Assembly (NCBI GenBank): GCA_015067185.1
Contig: SVMZ01000008.1
Coordinates: 28,808-92,807 of the forward strand
Direction of reading: 5' to 3'
DNA from: Oscillospiraceae bacterium
Lineage (GTDB): Bacteria > Bacillota > Clostridia > Oscillospirales > Ruminococcaceae
DNA length: 64,000 nt
Part shown: positions 51,969 through 61,074 of the stretch, in pieces
How the letters are laid out: every line of letters starts with the position of its first letter
How positions within the stretch are numbered: the stretch's first letter is position 1
Notes under the pieces: model-generated
The model's database searches: none
What the model was told of the DNA's origin: nothing
Seen by the model: the letters and a program-made list of their open reading frames with translations, nothing else
Program-made: the position numbers and the translations under genes

Positions 51969-52571
51969 TTACATGGGTTTTGGGGGCGTGGATTTTGAGC
52001 ATATTTCTTTTTTGAATTTGAAAAATTCCGGAATATACATGGCGAAAGTAAAAAGCGTAAAAAGGGCCGATATACTCAGCATGCAAACTGCGGCAGTTGG
52101 ATTTAATTCAGGAAAAGCAATGATGCTTAATGTGACAACGTGAAAGAGAAAGGTATTGACTTTTCCAAACCATTTTGCACTGGGAAGAGGTTTATCCTGT
52201 GCTTTTTTAAAGAGAAAAGCACCTGCACACAGCATACACAGTTCTTTGGAGAGAAAAAGGATGAGAAGAAACAGATAGCTGGGAAAACGAATGGTCAAAC
52301 AGATACAAACAGAAGCCTGTGTCAGTTTATCGGCAAGAGGATCCAGAACTTTACCGAGTGGAGTGATCAAGTGATATTTGCGGGCGATAATGCCGTCTGC
52401 AACATCGGTAAGTCCGGAAATCAACAATACAAGAGCAGAAAGACGGTATTGAGCGGGATCCTGTTCATCAGCAGTGAGATACAGTGTTACAAAAACAGGA
52501 ATAAGCAGTAGTCTGATGAGAGAGAGTGCATTGGGAACGTTGAATTGTGAGCGCATTGTTTTTATATTCAT
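51969..52571 (-). CDS. pgsA: CDP-alcohol phosphatidyltransferase (probable PGP synthase)
   Basis: A 200-aa polytopic membrane enzyme. The CDP-alcohol transferase motif DG-x2-AR-x8-G-x3-D-x3-D is complete, starting DGIIARKY near residue 60 and ending DPLAD. The N-terminus FNVPNALSLIRLLLIPVF is typical of PgsA, which makes phosphatidylglycerophosphate from CDP-diacylglycerol and glycerol-3-phosphate; a cardiolipin synthase of the same fold cannot be excluded. The SD is weak. Probably the last gene of the ecf-truA-DUF5711-cvpA transcript. Confidence 0.87.
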   Translation of the reverse strand: MNIKTMRSQFNVPNALSLIRLLLIPVFVTLYLTADEQDPAQYRLSALVLLISGLTDVADGIIARKYHLITPLGKVLDPLADKLTQASVCICLTIRFPSYLFLLILFLSKELCMLCAGAFLFKKAQDKPLPSAKWFGKVNTFLFHVVTLSIIAFPELNPTAAVCMLSISALFTLFTFAMYIPEFFKFKKEICSKSTPPKPM

Positions 52572-52632
52572 GGAAAGTTTGGGTCAGTCATTCCTTTCTG
52601 CTGTAGCATGGAGTGAGATAAAAAGAGTAGTG

Positions 52633-53340
52633 TTAAAAAAGGTGAAAAACAATGAATTTATAGAGATGATGATAGATTAAACTGTTTTGAATGGTTTGTT
52701 CAGAAAAGAAATCAGTGGATAAATCCAAAGAGAATGCCAGATAAAGTGCAGCTGTCAGAAGGATGAGGAGCAGGAAACAGAGTGCGAGACCGAAAATAAT
52801 ACCGAAAAAACGGTTAAACCAGCCAAGAAGAGGAACTTTATTGAGAAGTCCCAACGAACGGGCGAGCAATCTGATGAACAAAAACAGAATAATAAAGAAA
52901 AAAATAAAAGTAATGGATTGCAGCAGACTGACAACTATAGGAGAGATAAAAGAATCGACAAGGGTAACAGCAGTGTTTTCAGCAGCAGAAGAGAGCAGGG
53001 ACTCCAGGCTGGGTATGCGTGTCCTGTAGTTGAGCAGTATAGCAAGCGCTGCAGAAATAGCGGGAACATCCGAAGAGATATTTTCAAACAGTTCCTTCAG
53101 GTTTGCAGAGGAGGGGAGTGCCTGGGCGATGGAGTCCGTGAGATTTGTGCGGAGAAAGGTATCGAAAAGGAAACGAGATGTCAGAGTACTGAGTACAGTT
53201 GCCGCAATGATTGCCAGGGCAGAACCGATAAAAAGCAAGCACATTTTTGCAGCACCGTTTTTTCGGCCAATGCAGAAGAAAATGATGACAGCAGCAACAA
53301 CAACGAGGTCATAGAGATAAGGATAAAAAATAATCGGCAT
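52633..53340 (-). CDS. CvpA-family membrane protein
   Basis: A 235-aa protein with four membrane segments in the CvpA pattern: YPYLYDLVVVAAVIIFFCIG at the start and FIRLLARSLGLLNKVPLLGW followed by NRFFGIIFGLALCFL in the second half. The family is linked to colicin V production in E. coli, but its general role is unclear. The start at ATG 53340 has CGGAG 9 nt upstream; the ATG at 53349 abuts it and is rejected. It lies 38 nt after the DUF5711 gene. Confidence 0.85.
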   Translation of the reverse strand: MPIIFYPYLYDLVVVAAVIIFFCIGRKNGAAKMCLLFIGSALAIIAATVLSTLTSRFLFDTFLRTNLTDSIAQALPSSANLKELFENISSDVPAISAALAILLNYRTRIPSLESLLSSAAENTAVTLVDSFISPIVVSLLQSITFIFFFIILFLFIRLLARSLGLLNKVPLLGWFNRFFGIIFGLALCFLLLILLTAALYLAFSLDLSTDFFSEQTIQNSLIYHHLYKFIVFHLF

Positions 53341-53378
53341 TGATAACATCTCCGGGGAATAACCGCATATAATGCAGA

Positions 53379-54563
53379 TCAGGACTGCGGAACAGGTTCA
53401 AATTCAAGAGAAATTATGGACGAATCTGTTACGGCATATGCGGCCGTGTTCATAATGGTGAAGTAGAGAATGTCGGAAGTGTAAGAGGCAGTCTTTGTGA
53501 GAAGTCCGTCATTATTATAGAAAGAAATGATGTTATTGTTCAGCAGATAGATTCCTTGGGAAGCTATGTATAGATCTGTAATTTCAGAGATATTTCGCAG
53601 AGTGAAAATTTCAAAACAGTCATTATCAATGAGTGTGACAATATTTTCGTTGTTTGAGTTATCTTCTGGGAAAATCAGAACAAGGGAATCATCCTCTGAG
53701 CGATGATAGCCGATAAGGGAGCGTCCGGTATAGTCGAAGCTTTGTTCAGCAGTGCCGTTGGATGAAATAACAACAGCATTGTTTTCCATGACAGCGGAGA
53801 TTCTGGATTTGGAGATGACCGAAATATCATAAATCAGAGTGTTGTCATAATATTTCCTGAAATTTTCTTCCCCGTTTGAGACGTTGAAACTGATTATAAC
53901 GGAACGGAGCATACCGCCGGAGGTCATAAGTCCGGAAAGAGCCAGTGTTTTGCCGTCGGGAGAGAGGGAACAAGCTGTCAGATAGTTTTCGGTAGAGGAC
54001 CAGGAGAAAATTTCAACATTGTTTTTGTCATAGACAGATACTGTTGCCAAGCTTCTGGCAGACTCTGTGAGAACAGCATAATGTCCGGTATGAGCAAGAT
54101 CAGCACAGATGATTTTTTCCTCGCTGGAAATATCAAGCAAGGTATTCGACATGCTCTCCATGCGGTAGTTGTAGCCGAAACAGTCATAGATGAGGAACTT
54201 GTTTCCGGAAGAAACAAGAATGGGATTGGCATAATTAAAATAGGTATGCAGAAGTTCTTTCGCGTCAGACTTGTAGAGATAAAAACTGGTATCTGTCATG
54301 AGAGCCACAGCATTTTTGGCAGGATATAAACGAAGTGCTGTATTTCCGGCAAAGTCAAGGGGAAAGCCGGGACCGCTTCCCGCACTGTTAATAAAATCAG
54401 TGATAAAGCCGCCAATATCATAGTCGGATGCGTATCTCATTCCGACAAAAAGCGAAAAGATAAGCACAACGATCAGAAGAAAGATAACCAGACGCTTTAA
54501 AAATGCTTTGCGTGAGCGCTTTTTTCTTAACTTGTCAATCTCATCGATTCTTGCGGTTGGCAT
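53379..54563 (-). CDS. DUF5711-family membrane-anchored beta-propeller-like protein
   Basis: A 394-aa protein with a basic cytoplasmic N-terminus (DKLRKKRSRKAFLKR), one membrane segment at about 24-44 and a large extracellular beta-rich domain. Recurrent strands such as LIYDCFGYNYRM, ACSLSPDGKTLALSGL and IGYHRSEDDSLVLIFPED look like WD/YVTN-type propeller blades. It fits DUF5711, common in Ruminococcaceae and uncharacterised. GGAGTG is 6 nt before the ATG. Co-directional and close to truA and cvpA. Confidence 0.78.
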   Translation of the reverse strand: MPTARIDEIDKLRKKRSRKAFLKRLVIFLLIVVLIFSLFVGMRYASDYDIGGFITDFINSAGSGPGFPLDFAGNTALRLYPAKNAVALMTDTSFYLYKSDAKELLHTYFNYANPILVSSGNKFLIYDCFGYNYRMESMSNTLLDISSEEKIICADLAHTGHYAVLTESARSLATVSVYDKNNVEIFSWSSTENYLTACSLSPDGKTLALSGLMTSGGMLRSVIISFNVSNGEENFRKYYDNTLIYDISVISKSRISAVMENNAVVISSNGTAEQSFDYTGRSLIGYHRSEDDSLVLIFPEDNSNNENIVTLIDNDCFEIFTLRNISEITDLYIASQGIYLLNNNIISFYNNDGLLTKTASYTSDILYFTIMNTAAYAVTDSSIISLEFEPVPQS

Positions 54564-54617
54564 AAAAACACTCCAATAAATATGATTGAGTAACTGCTGT
54601 CAGAAAAAGAAAGAAAA

Positions 54618-55376
54618 CTATTTAGAAAATTCTTCTGGCAGCTGATAATAGACTTTGTCAAGATAGAGACCATACGGACGAGCGGTAGGACCGGCCTTGT
54701 TTCTGTCACACGAATCAATAATACCGGGAAGAGAATCAGGAGGGATTTTTCCTTCATTGATATCGAGCAGGGTACCGACAATGATCCGAACCATATTATA
54801 GAGGAAACCGCTGCCGGTTATAGAGATGGTAACGAGATCCTCATTACGGGAGACAGTACAGTCATATATGGTACGCACAGTATCGGTGACGTTGCTGCCG
54901 GTACTGCAGAAGCCGGCGAAATTGTGGGTTCCGACAAAACAAGATGCAGCTTGATTCAACAGCTCCGTATCAAGCCGGCGGGGATAGTGCAGTGCAAGGT
55001 TATGGTAAAAAGGAGATTTGGCAGGAGCATTCCAGATTTTATAGATATAGCGTTTGGCAACACAGCTGTATCGGGCATGGAAATCATCGGGCACCTCTTC
55101 AACGGAGACAGCGGAAATATCTTCCGGCAGCACCGCATCCAGAGCACGCCTCATGCGGTGGCAGGAAAGCGGGGTATCGGTGTGAAAATTAATGCAGAAC
55201 ATGTTGGCATGAACGCCGGAGTCCGTTCTGGAACACCCTTTGATATCGCTGCGGATGCCGGTGATGCGCTCAATGGCATCCTGAACACGCTCGGCGACAG
55301 TGACACCATTTTGCTGAACCTGAAAACCACAATATCCGGAACCGTTATAGCTGATGGTAAGCAACAGATTTCTCAA
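54618..55376 (-). CDS. truA: tRNA pseudouridine(38-40) synthase TruA
   Basis: A 252-aa pseudouridine synthase acting on the anticodon arm. The catalytic Asp lies in GCSRTDSGVHA near residue 52. YNGSGYCGFQVQ at the start, FHARYSCVAKRYIYKI and GSGFLYNMVRIIVGTLL are diagnostic. The start is TTG with AAGGAG 6 nt upstream. It follows ecfT at 38 nt, the classical Firmicute order ecfA1-ecfA2-ecfT-truA. Confidence 0.97.
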   Translation of the reverse strand: MRNLLLTISYNGSGYCGFQVQQNGVTVAERVQDAIERITGIRSDIKGCSRTDSGVHANMFCINFHTDTPLSCHRMRRALDAVLPEDISAVSVEEVPDDFHARYSCVAKRYIYKIWNAPAKSPFYHNLALHYPRRLDTELLNQAASCFVGTHNFAGFCSTGSNVTDTVRTIYDCTVSRNEDLVTISITGSGFLYNMVRIIVGTLLDINEGKIPPDSLPGIIDSCDRNKAGPTARPYGLYLDKVYYQLPEEFSK

Positions 55377-55414
55377 AGCAAACTCCTTTTATGATGATAT
55401 GGAGCAGATGACGA

Positions 55415-56233
55415 TCAGATAGCAACAAGGGGTATGACGAAGATGTTGGCCAGAACAACGGCAGCAATGAAAAGTGCAACAATCATGGCAGCCACAAAAT
55501 CAGAGGAGGAAAGTTTAAGCTGTTTCATTCTGGTACGCCCGGAACCACCGCGGTAACAGCGGCACTCCATGGCAAGAGCAAGCTCATCGGCACGGCGGAA
55601 AGCGGAGACAAACAGCGGAATAAGAATAGGTACCAGCGCTTTGGCACGCTGAATGATGTTGCCGCGCTCCAAATCGGCGCCGCGGGCCTTCTGGGCAGAC
55701 ATAATTTTATCGGTTTCCTCGATGAGGGTAGGGATAAAACGAAGGGCGATTGTCATCATCATGGCCAGTTCATGGACAGGAAGCTTCAGCTTTTTCAACG
55801 GAGACATAAGACGCTCGATGCCATCAGTGAGCATGATAGGAGAGGTGGTATAGGTGAGCAGAGAACTGCCGCCTATGAGGAAGATAATGCGTATCACCAT
55901 GAGTGCGGCAGTATAAACGCCTTCTTTGGCAATAGTCAGCTTCCAGAAAGAGAGGAGAGGTTCTCCCTCAATAAAAAACATATTAAGAACAGCGGTAAAG
56001 ATGACGATGGGAATGACCGGCTTCAGGCTTTTGAGTATCATTTTGATCGGTACACTGGAGATGATGTATGCCGCAATGATAAAGACAACACCAATCATAA
56101 GAGCAGCAATGCTTTTAGCAAGGAAAAGCATGACAATAAAGGCAAGGGTGAGAATGATTTTGATGCGGGGATCCAGTTTGTGTATAACCGATTTGCCAGG
56201 AAAATATTGTCCGATTGTGATATCACTGAGCAT
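55415..56233 (-). CDS. ecfT: ECF transporter transmembrane subunit EcfT
   Basis: A 272-aa integral membrane protein linking two EcfA ATPases to substrate-specific S components for vitamin or metal uptake. The N-terminus reads LSDITIGQYFPGKSVIHKLD, standard for EcfT. Coupling helices carry the A-R-G motifs in SAQKARGADLERG and MECRCYRGGSGRTRM. ATG 56233 is chosen because AAGGTGG lies 8 nt upstream. It overlaps the end of ecfA2 by 11 nt, so the two are translationally coupled. No S component is encoded here. Confidence 0.95.
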   Translation of the reverse strand: MLSDITIGQYFPGKSVIHKLDPRIKIILTLAFIVMLFLAKSIAALMIGVVFIIAAYIISSVPIKMILKSLKPVIPIVIFTAVLNMFFIEGEPLLSFWKLTIAKEGVYTAALMVIRIIFLIGGSSLLTYTTSPIMLTDGIERLMSPLKKLKLPVHELAMMMTIALRFIPTLIEETDKIMSAQKARGADLERGNIIQRAKALVPILIPLFVSAFRRADELALAMECRCYRGGSGRTRMKQLKLSSSDFVAAMIVALFIAAVVLANIFVIPLVAI

Positions 56234-57095
56234 TGTGATCACCACCTTGTGCGAGAAGATCGAGAATCTCCTGTTTAGCGCGCTCTACGGTGTAAATACC
56301 GGTAGAGACAGGAAGGCCGCGCTTTGCCAGAAGATGAAAAACAGAAGAAATCTGCGGTGCGGAGAGCCCCATGGACCGGAGCTCCTGTGCATGGGCAAAT
56401 ACATTGTCGACGGTATCATACATATAGATTTTGGAATCATTCATGACCAATGCCTTGGTAGCATAACGGGCAATATCTTCCATGGAATGGGAAACAAGCA
56501 GAACCAGACCGCCGGTTTTCTTGTGATATTCTTTGATCTGCCCTAAAATACGTTCTCTGCCTTTGGGGTCAAGACCGGCAGTGGGTTCGTCCAGAATAAG
56601 AATTTCAGGACGCATGGCAAGCACGCCGGCAATTGCTACACGGCGTTTTTGTCCTCCGGAGAGTTCGAAGGGAGATTTTTCAAAATATTCTTCGCGTAAA
56701 CCGACAAAAGCAGCTGCCTCATGGATGCGTTCATCCAACTCTGCTCCGGTGAATCCCATGTTTTTGGGACCAAAGGCAATGTCCTTATATACCGTTTCCT
56801 CGAAAAGCTGATATTCGGGATATTGGAAAACCAAACCTACCTTAAAGCGTAAATCGCGTATTTTGGCATTGTCAGCCCAGATGTCCTGGCCATCCACCAG
56901 CACGCGGCCGGAGGTAGGCTTGAGAAGACCGTTAAACTGCTGAATAAGGGTAGACTTACCGGAGCCTGTATGACCGATAATGCCGACAAGCTCACCTTTC
57001 TCAAATTCAATATTTACATGGTCTACCGCTGTGTGCTCATAAGGAGTGCCCTGCGAATAGATATAGGTCAAATCCTCTGTTTTTAAAATTGCCAA
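56223..57095 (-). CDS. ecfA2: ECF transporter ATPase EcfA2
   Basis: A 290-aa ABC ATPase: Walker A GHTGSGKSTLIQQF, Q-loop VFQYPEYQLFEETVYKDIAFG, signature LSGGQKRRVAIAGVLA and Walker B ILILDEPTAGLDPKG. The order EcfA1 then EcfA2 and the Q-loop sequence QYPEYQLFE identify it as the second ATPase. The start is TTG with GGAGG 7 nt upstream. Confidence 0.96.
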   Translation of the reverse strand: MAILKTEDLTYIYSQGTPYEHTAVDHVNIEFEKGELVGIIGHTGSGKSTLIQQFNGLLKPTSGRVLVDGQDIWADNAKIRDLRFKVGLVFQYPEYQLFEETVYKDIAFGPKNMGFTGAELDERIHEAAAFVGLREEYFEKSPFELSGGQKRRVAIAGVLAMRPEILILDEPTAGLDPKGRERILGQIKEYHKKTGGLVLLVSHSMEDIARYATKALVMNDSKIYMYDTVDNVFAHAQELRSMGLSAPQISSVFHLLAKRGLPVSTGIYTVERAKQEILDLLAQGGDHNAQ

Positions 57096-57155
57096 GTGTA
57101 AACCTCCGCATATCTTAAAAGGGTGTTCTATGTGAATAAGGTACTGTTTTCGAAT

Positions 57156-58031
57156 TTACCTGCGAGCGGCGTTTTTGAGCAGCTCTTCCAGTTTGTCGGC
57201 ACATTCTTCAACGGAGATAATGCCATCGGGCAGATCAATACCTGCTTTTTTCAGTTCGTAGGTAAGTTCTGTCACCTGCGGTACATCCAGCCCAACTTCC
57301 TTGAGCAGTTCTACGTGTGAAAAAACCTCTTTCGGGGTGCCGTCCAGAATAATTTTGCCGGAATCGGTGACAACAACGCGGTCGCATTGTGCCGCCTCAT
57401 CCATATAGTGAGTAATAAGAATGACGGTAATACCGTTTTCACGGTTGAGTCTGCGGATGGTGGAAAGAACTTCCGCACGTCCGCGGGGATCCAGCATAGC
57501 AGTAGGCTCATCCAGTACGATGCATTCGGGACGCATGGCGATAATGCCTGCAATTGCTACACGCTGCTTCTGGCCGCCGGAAAGTTGATGAGGGGCACTT
57601 TCGCGATGTTCATACATACCGACAGAGGTGAGAGCGTCATCGACGCGGCGTCGGATCTCATCCGGCTCAATTCCGAGATTTTCCGGTGCAAAGGCAACGT
57701 CTTCTTCCACAATGGTAGCGACGATCTGGTTGTCGGGATTCTGGAAAACCATGCCGACGGTTTGGCGGATATCATAGATGAATTCACCGTCTTTGGTGTT
57801 GATGCCGTCGACCAGAACCGTTCCCTCCGTGGGAAGCAGAATGCAATTGAAATGTTTGGCAAGGGTAGATTTTCCGGAGCCGTTATGTCCCAGTACAGCC
57901 ACAAATTCACCGCGGTGGATATCGAGAGAAACACCGTGAAGAACGGGAATAAGGGATTGATTATCAGGATCGGTCGATTCATAAGAGAATTTTACATTTT
58001 GAACCGAGATGATCTTACTGTCTTTTTCCAT
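57156..58031 (-). CDS. ecfA1: ECF transporter ATPase EcfA1
   Basis: A 291-aa ABC ATPase: Walker [16 protein letters not shown]-loop [21 protein letters not shown]-like (AFAPENLG), signature [16 protein letters not shown] and Walker [16 protein letters not shown]. The start is ATG 58031 with GGAGG 10 nt upstream; the track ORF extends 21 residues without support. First gene of the ecfA1-ecfA2-ecfT-truA run. Confidence 0.96.
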   Translation of the reverse strand: MEKDSKIISVQNVKFSYESTDPDNQSLIPVLHGVSLDIHRGEFVAVLGHNGSGKSTLAKHFNCILLPTEGTVLVDGINTKDGEFIYDIRQTVGMVFQNPDNQIVATIVEEDVAFAPENLGIEPDEIRRRVDDALTSVGMYEHRESAPHQLSGGQKQRVAIAGIIAMRPECIVLDEPTAMLDPRGRAEVLSTIRRLNRENGITVILITHYMDEAAQCDRVVVTDSGKIILDGTPKEVFSHVELLKEVGLDVPQVTELTYELKKAGIDLPDGIISVEECADKLEELLKNAARR

Positions 58032-58060
58032 GTATGACAGACCTCCGTTTAAGGTGAGAG

Positions 58061-58530
58061 CTATGGTTTTGCAATGTAGTGTCCGGATACCCATATGAGG
58101 GAATCACCGGAGAGAATGAGTTTCGACAGCTCTTTGGTGATTTTAGGGAGCGTTTTGGCAGCAAGAGCCGAAAGACAGAGCTGACCGTAGTGATGGGCAT
58201 CGGTTCCGACAACAGAGAGAAGGTTGTTTGTAGCAGCCTTTTGTGAAGAAAAACCAATGAGGCTGTTGCGGGAGGGATGCATATTAAAGGATTATACCCC
58301 ATCGAGAAAAGCGGGGGAGATATCCGCCATGCTATTCCGGAAAGGATGGGTTTGAAAGAGAATATTATCGGAACGTTTGAAGTGGTGGTGAAATTTTCCG
58401 GTCCATGGCGGAGAGAAGCGTGAATTGCGAGAAAGTTCTTCCGGTTCAAAGTTGTTATTCTCGGAAAAACGCAGTTCAATTTTATAAGGATAATCTCCGG
58501 GAGAAATGGTTGGGAAGGTGCGGTAAACAT
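58061..58530 (-). pseudogene. Decayed gene with early frameshift and in-frame stop, between ybaK and ecfA1
   Basis: On the minus strand an ATG at 58530 has GGAGG 7 nt upstream, but its own frame gives an unconvincing protein. One frame over, an open frame from about 58561 reads protein-like sequence (SPGDYPYKIELRFSENNN, FHHHFKRSDNILFQTHPF), stops at one TAA (58294-58292), then continues in the same frame through VVGTDAHHYGQLCLSAL and [18 protein letters not shown] to TAG at 58061. One lost base near the second codon and one nonsense change would explain it. I do not recognise the family. A TATAAT-like box lies at 58572-58577. Confidence 0.5.
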
Positions 58531-58585
58531 GAGAAAACCTCCGTGAAAGCGGATATTTCTCTTAAACTATTATTATAGCCCGATA

Positions 58586-59059
58586 TTATTTACAAATTAT
58601 GTCCGCAAACTCAAAATTCACGATTGTTCTGAGGTTTTTCGCGCTGGTTTCAATCTGCCAACCAATCTTTCCGGCGCTGAAAATAATCTTGTCAAAGTCT
58701 TGCGCGGTCAGGTGAATAAAGGTGGAAAACTGTTTTTTCATGCCGATGGGTGAACAGCCGCCGTGAACATAACCTGTGAGAGGGAGCAGTTCTTTGGATT
58801 TGATCATCTCAATGGATTTTTCTTTTGCGGCAACAGCGGCCTTTTTAAGATCAAGCTCCTCGGCAACGGGGATCATGAAGACATAGTTGCGTTTGGATTT
58901 CCCAACAGTGACCAGTGTTTTAAAAACTCTGGCGGGGTCTTCTCCCAGTCGTTCGGCCATTTCGGTACCGCTGACAGCTTCATCGCTGTTAATGGTGCGG
59001 CTGATGTATTCGATTTTTTTCTGATCAAGGATGCGCATGGCATTGGTTTTGAAATCCAT
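58586..59059 (-). CDS. ybaK: YbaK/EbsC-type Cys-tRNA(Pro) deacylase
   Basis: A 157-aa trans-editing enzyme that removes Cys wrongly attached to tRNA-Pro. FKTLVTVGKSKRNYVFMIPV near residue 45, with the catalytic Lys in this region, and GYVHGGCSPIGMKK near 95 are family signatures. It starts 2 nt after the stop of the methyltransferase gene and is therefore coupled to the ruv-containing transcript. Confidence 0.93.
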   Translation of the reverse strand: MDFKTNAMRILDQKKIEYISRTINSDEAVSGTEMAERLGEDPARVFKTLVTVGKSKRNYVFMIPVAEELDLKKAAVAAKEKSIEMIKSKELLPLTGYVHGGCSPIGMKKQFSTFIHLTAQDFDKIIFSAGKIGWQIETSAKNLRTIVNFEFADIICK

Positions 59060-59061
59060 GA

Positions 59062-59964
59062 TTATTTCTCCGTATTTGTCCAGATTGCAGTACCGCCGCA
59101 GGGGAGGGCCATACCTGTGGATCTGACAGGAAGTGCGATCTCAGAAGAAGAGACCTTGCCACTATGTGTGCGTCCGGCTGTGGAGCCAAGCAAATAGGCC
59201 ATGACAGAGGGGGAGAGACCGGTGGTATAGGAGTTGATAAGTACAAACAACGGATCATCCGAAAGTACGCCGCAGGCAAGGGAGAGAAAATCGAAGATGT
59301 TGTCTTCCAGTTTCCATATCTCACCGCCAGGGCCTCTTCCGTAAGAGGGAGGATCCATAATAATGGCATCATAGCGTCTGCCGCGGCGGATTTCACGCTC
59401 AATGAATTTGCCGCAGTCATCTACAATCCAACGGATTGGTTTATCGGAAAGACCGGAAAGAGCGCAGTTTTCACGTGCCCACGCCACCATACCCTTGGCA
59501 GCATCCACATGGCAGACAGAAGCACCTGCAGCAGCGCAGGCAAGGGTGGCGCCGCCGGTATAGGCGAAGAGGTTAAGTACAGATACTTCTTTTCCTTTAG
59601 CCAGACGGGCCTGAATGAGGTCGGTCATCAGATCCCAGTTGACGGCTTGCTCCGGGAAAAGACCGGTATGTTTAAAGCCGGTGGGGCTGATTTTAAAGGT
59701 AAGATTGCGGTATTTGATATTCCAGGCCTGTTTGACGGGGTGAGCAGTTTCCCAATGCCCCCCGCCAGAAGAGGAACGAAGATAACGGGCATCGTAGTTT
59801 TTCCATTCGGGAATGGTTTTGGGAGTATCCCAGAGCACCTGCGGATCGGGGCGTGCCAACAGCACATCTCCCCAACGTTCCAGCCGTTCACCGCCGGAGG
59901 CATCGAGCAGCTCATAGTCCTTCCAACCGGAAGCAATGCGTATGTTTTTATCGTCAAATATCAC
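59062..59964 (-). CDS. Class I SAM-dependent methyltransferase, RlmI/RlmK-like
   Basis: A 300-aa methyltransferase. The SAM-binding motif I is VLNLFAYTGGATLACAAAGA near residue 135, with HVDAAKGMVAWARENCALSG as motif II. The catalytic MDPPSYGRGPGGEIWK resembles RlmI-type rRNA methyltransferases, so a 23S rRNA base is a likely target. The track ORF begins at a TTG; I prefer GTG 59964, because AAGGAG lies 7 nt upstream. It is 44 nt after ruvB and abuts ybaK. Confidence 0.9.
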   Translation of the reverse strand: MIFDDKNIRIASGWKDYELLDASGGERLERWGDVLLARPDPQVLWDTPKTIPEWKNYDARYLRSSSGGGHWETAHPVKQAWNIKYRNLTFKISPTGFKHTGLFPEQAVNWDLMTDLIQARLAKGKEVSVLNLFAYTGGATLACAAAGASVCHVDAAKGMVAWARENCALSGLSDKPIRWIVDDCGKFIEREIRRGRRYDAIIMDPPSYGRGPGGEIWKLEDNIFDFLSLACGVLSDDPLFVLINSYTTGLSPSVMAYLLGSTAGRTHSGKVSSSEIALPVRSTGMALPCGGTAIWTNTEK

Positions 59965-60008
59965 GGTAATACTCCTTATCAAGTCAAGTTAAAAGAGAAG
60001 AAAGAATT

Positions 60009-61073
60009 TTATTCCAGGGTCAGCTGTTCAAAAGCCGGTTCGGTGGGTTTCAGTGCATCCGGAGCAGCGATACCAAGGTGCTGACAGGCACTGATGGTCA
60101 CGCAGCGTCCGCGGGGAGTTCTGCTGAGAAAACCAATCTGCATCAGATAAGGCTCATAGACGTCCTCCAGGGTAACAGCCTCTTCACCGATGGCCGCAGC
60201 CAGCGTTTCAAGCCCGACAGGGCCGCCGCCATAGTTAGTGATGATGGCATTGAGCATACGGCGGTCGATGGAGTCAAGGCCGAGAGAATCAATTTCCAAT
60301 CGGGAGAGAGCACGGTCGGTAATATCACGGGTGATGATGCCGTCACCGAGAACCTGGGCAAAATCACGGACACGTTTCAGAAGTCGGTTGGCGATACGGG
60401 GGGTACCACGGCTGCGTCTTGCCAGTTCCATGGCGCCGTCATATTCACAGGGAATACCAAACAGTTCCGCGCTGCGCAGGATAATTGTACAGAGTTCCTC
60501 CGGAGAATAGAGTTCCAAACGAAGCAAGACGCCGAAACGATCGCGAAGTGGAGCGGTAAGCTGTCCGGCTCGGGTGGTGGCGCCGATAAGGGTGAACTTT
60601 GGCAGATCAATGCGGATGGAGCGGGCAGAAGGTCCTTTTCCGATAATAATATCAAGAGAGTAGTCTTCCATGGCAGGGTAGAGTACCTCTTCAACCGCAC
60701 GGGAAAGACGGTGGATCTCATCGATAAACAAGATATCGTTTTCATTTAGATTGGTCAACAATGCGGCGAGATCACCGGGACGTTCAATGGCAGGTCCGCT
60801 GGTAACACGGATGTTGACGTTCATCTCGTTGGCAATAATGCCGGCAAGGGTGGTTTTACCAAGTCCGGGAGGTCCATAGAGAAGCACGTGGTCGAGAGAT
60901 TCTCCTCTTCCCTGGGCGGCCTGAATGTAGATGGAGAGATTTTCCTTTGCCTTGGGCTGACCAATATATTCTTTCAGTGTTTTGGGGCGGAGAGAAAATT
61001 CAATATCGGAATCTCCATTCATGGATTCGGGAGCAACAATGCGGTTTTCAAAATCAAATTCGTTCTGAGGCAT
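60009..61073 (-). CDS. ruvB: Holliday junction branch migration ATPase RuvB
   Basis: A 354-aa AAA+ motor; with the start at ATG 61073 the length is normal (the track adds 86 residues). Walker A is [17 protein letters not shown], Walker [17 protein letters not shown], sensor [10 protein letters not shown] and the arginine-finger region PLRDRFGV. The family start region [20 protein letters not shown] is present. AAAGG is 9 nt upstream. It drives branch migration with RuvA, and the gene sits in a ruvC-ruvA-orf-ruvB arrangement. Confidence 0.98.
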   Translation of the reverse strand: MPQNEFDFENRIVAPESMNGDSDIEFSLRPKTLKEYIGQPKAKENLSIYIQAAQGRGESLDHVLLYGPPGLGKTTLAGIIANEMNVNIRVTSGPAIERPGDLAALLTNLNENDILFIDEIHRLSRAVEEVLYPAMEDYSLDIIIGKGPSARSIRIDLPKFTLIGATTRAGQLTAPLRDRFGVLLRLELYSPEELCTIILRSAELFGIPCEYDGAMELARRSRGTPRIANRLLKRVRDFAQVLGDGIITRDITDRALSRLEIDSLGLDSIDRRMLNAIITNYGGGPVGLETLAAAIGEEAVTLEDVYEPYLMQIGFLSRTPRGRCVTISACQHLGIAAPDALKPTEPAFEQLTLE

Positions 61074-61074
61074 A

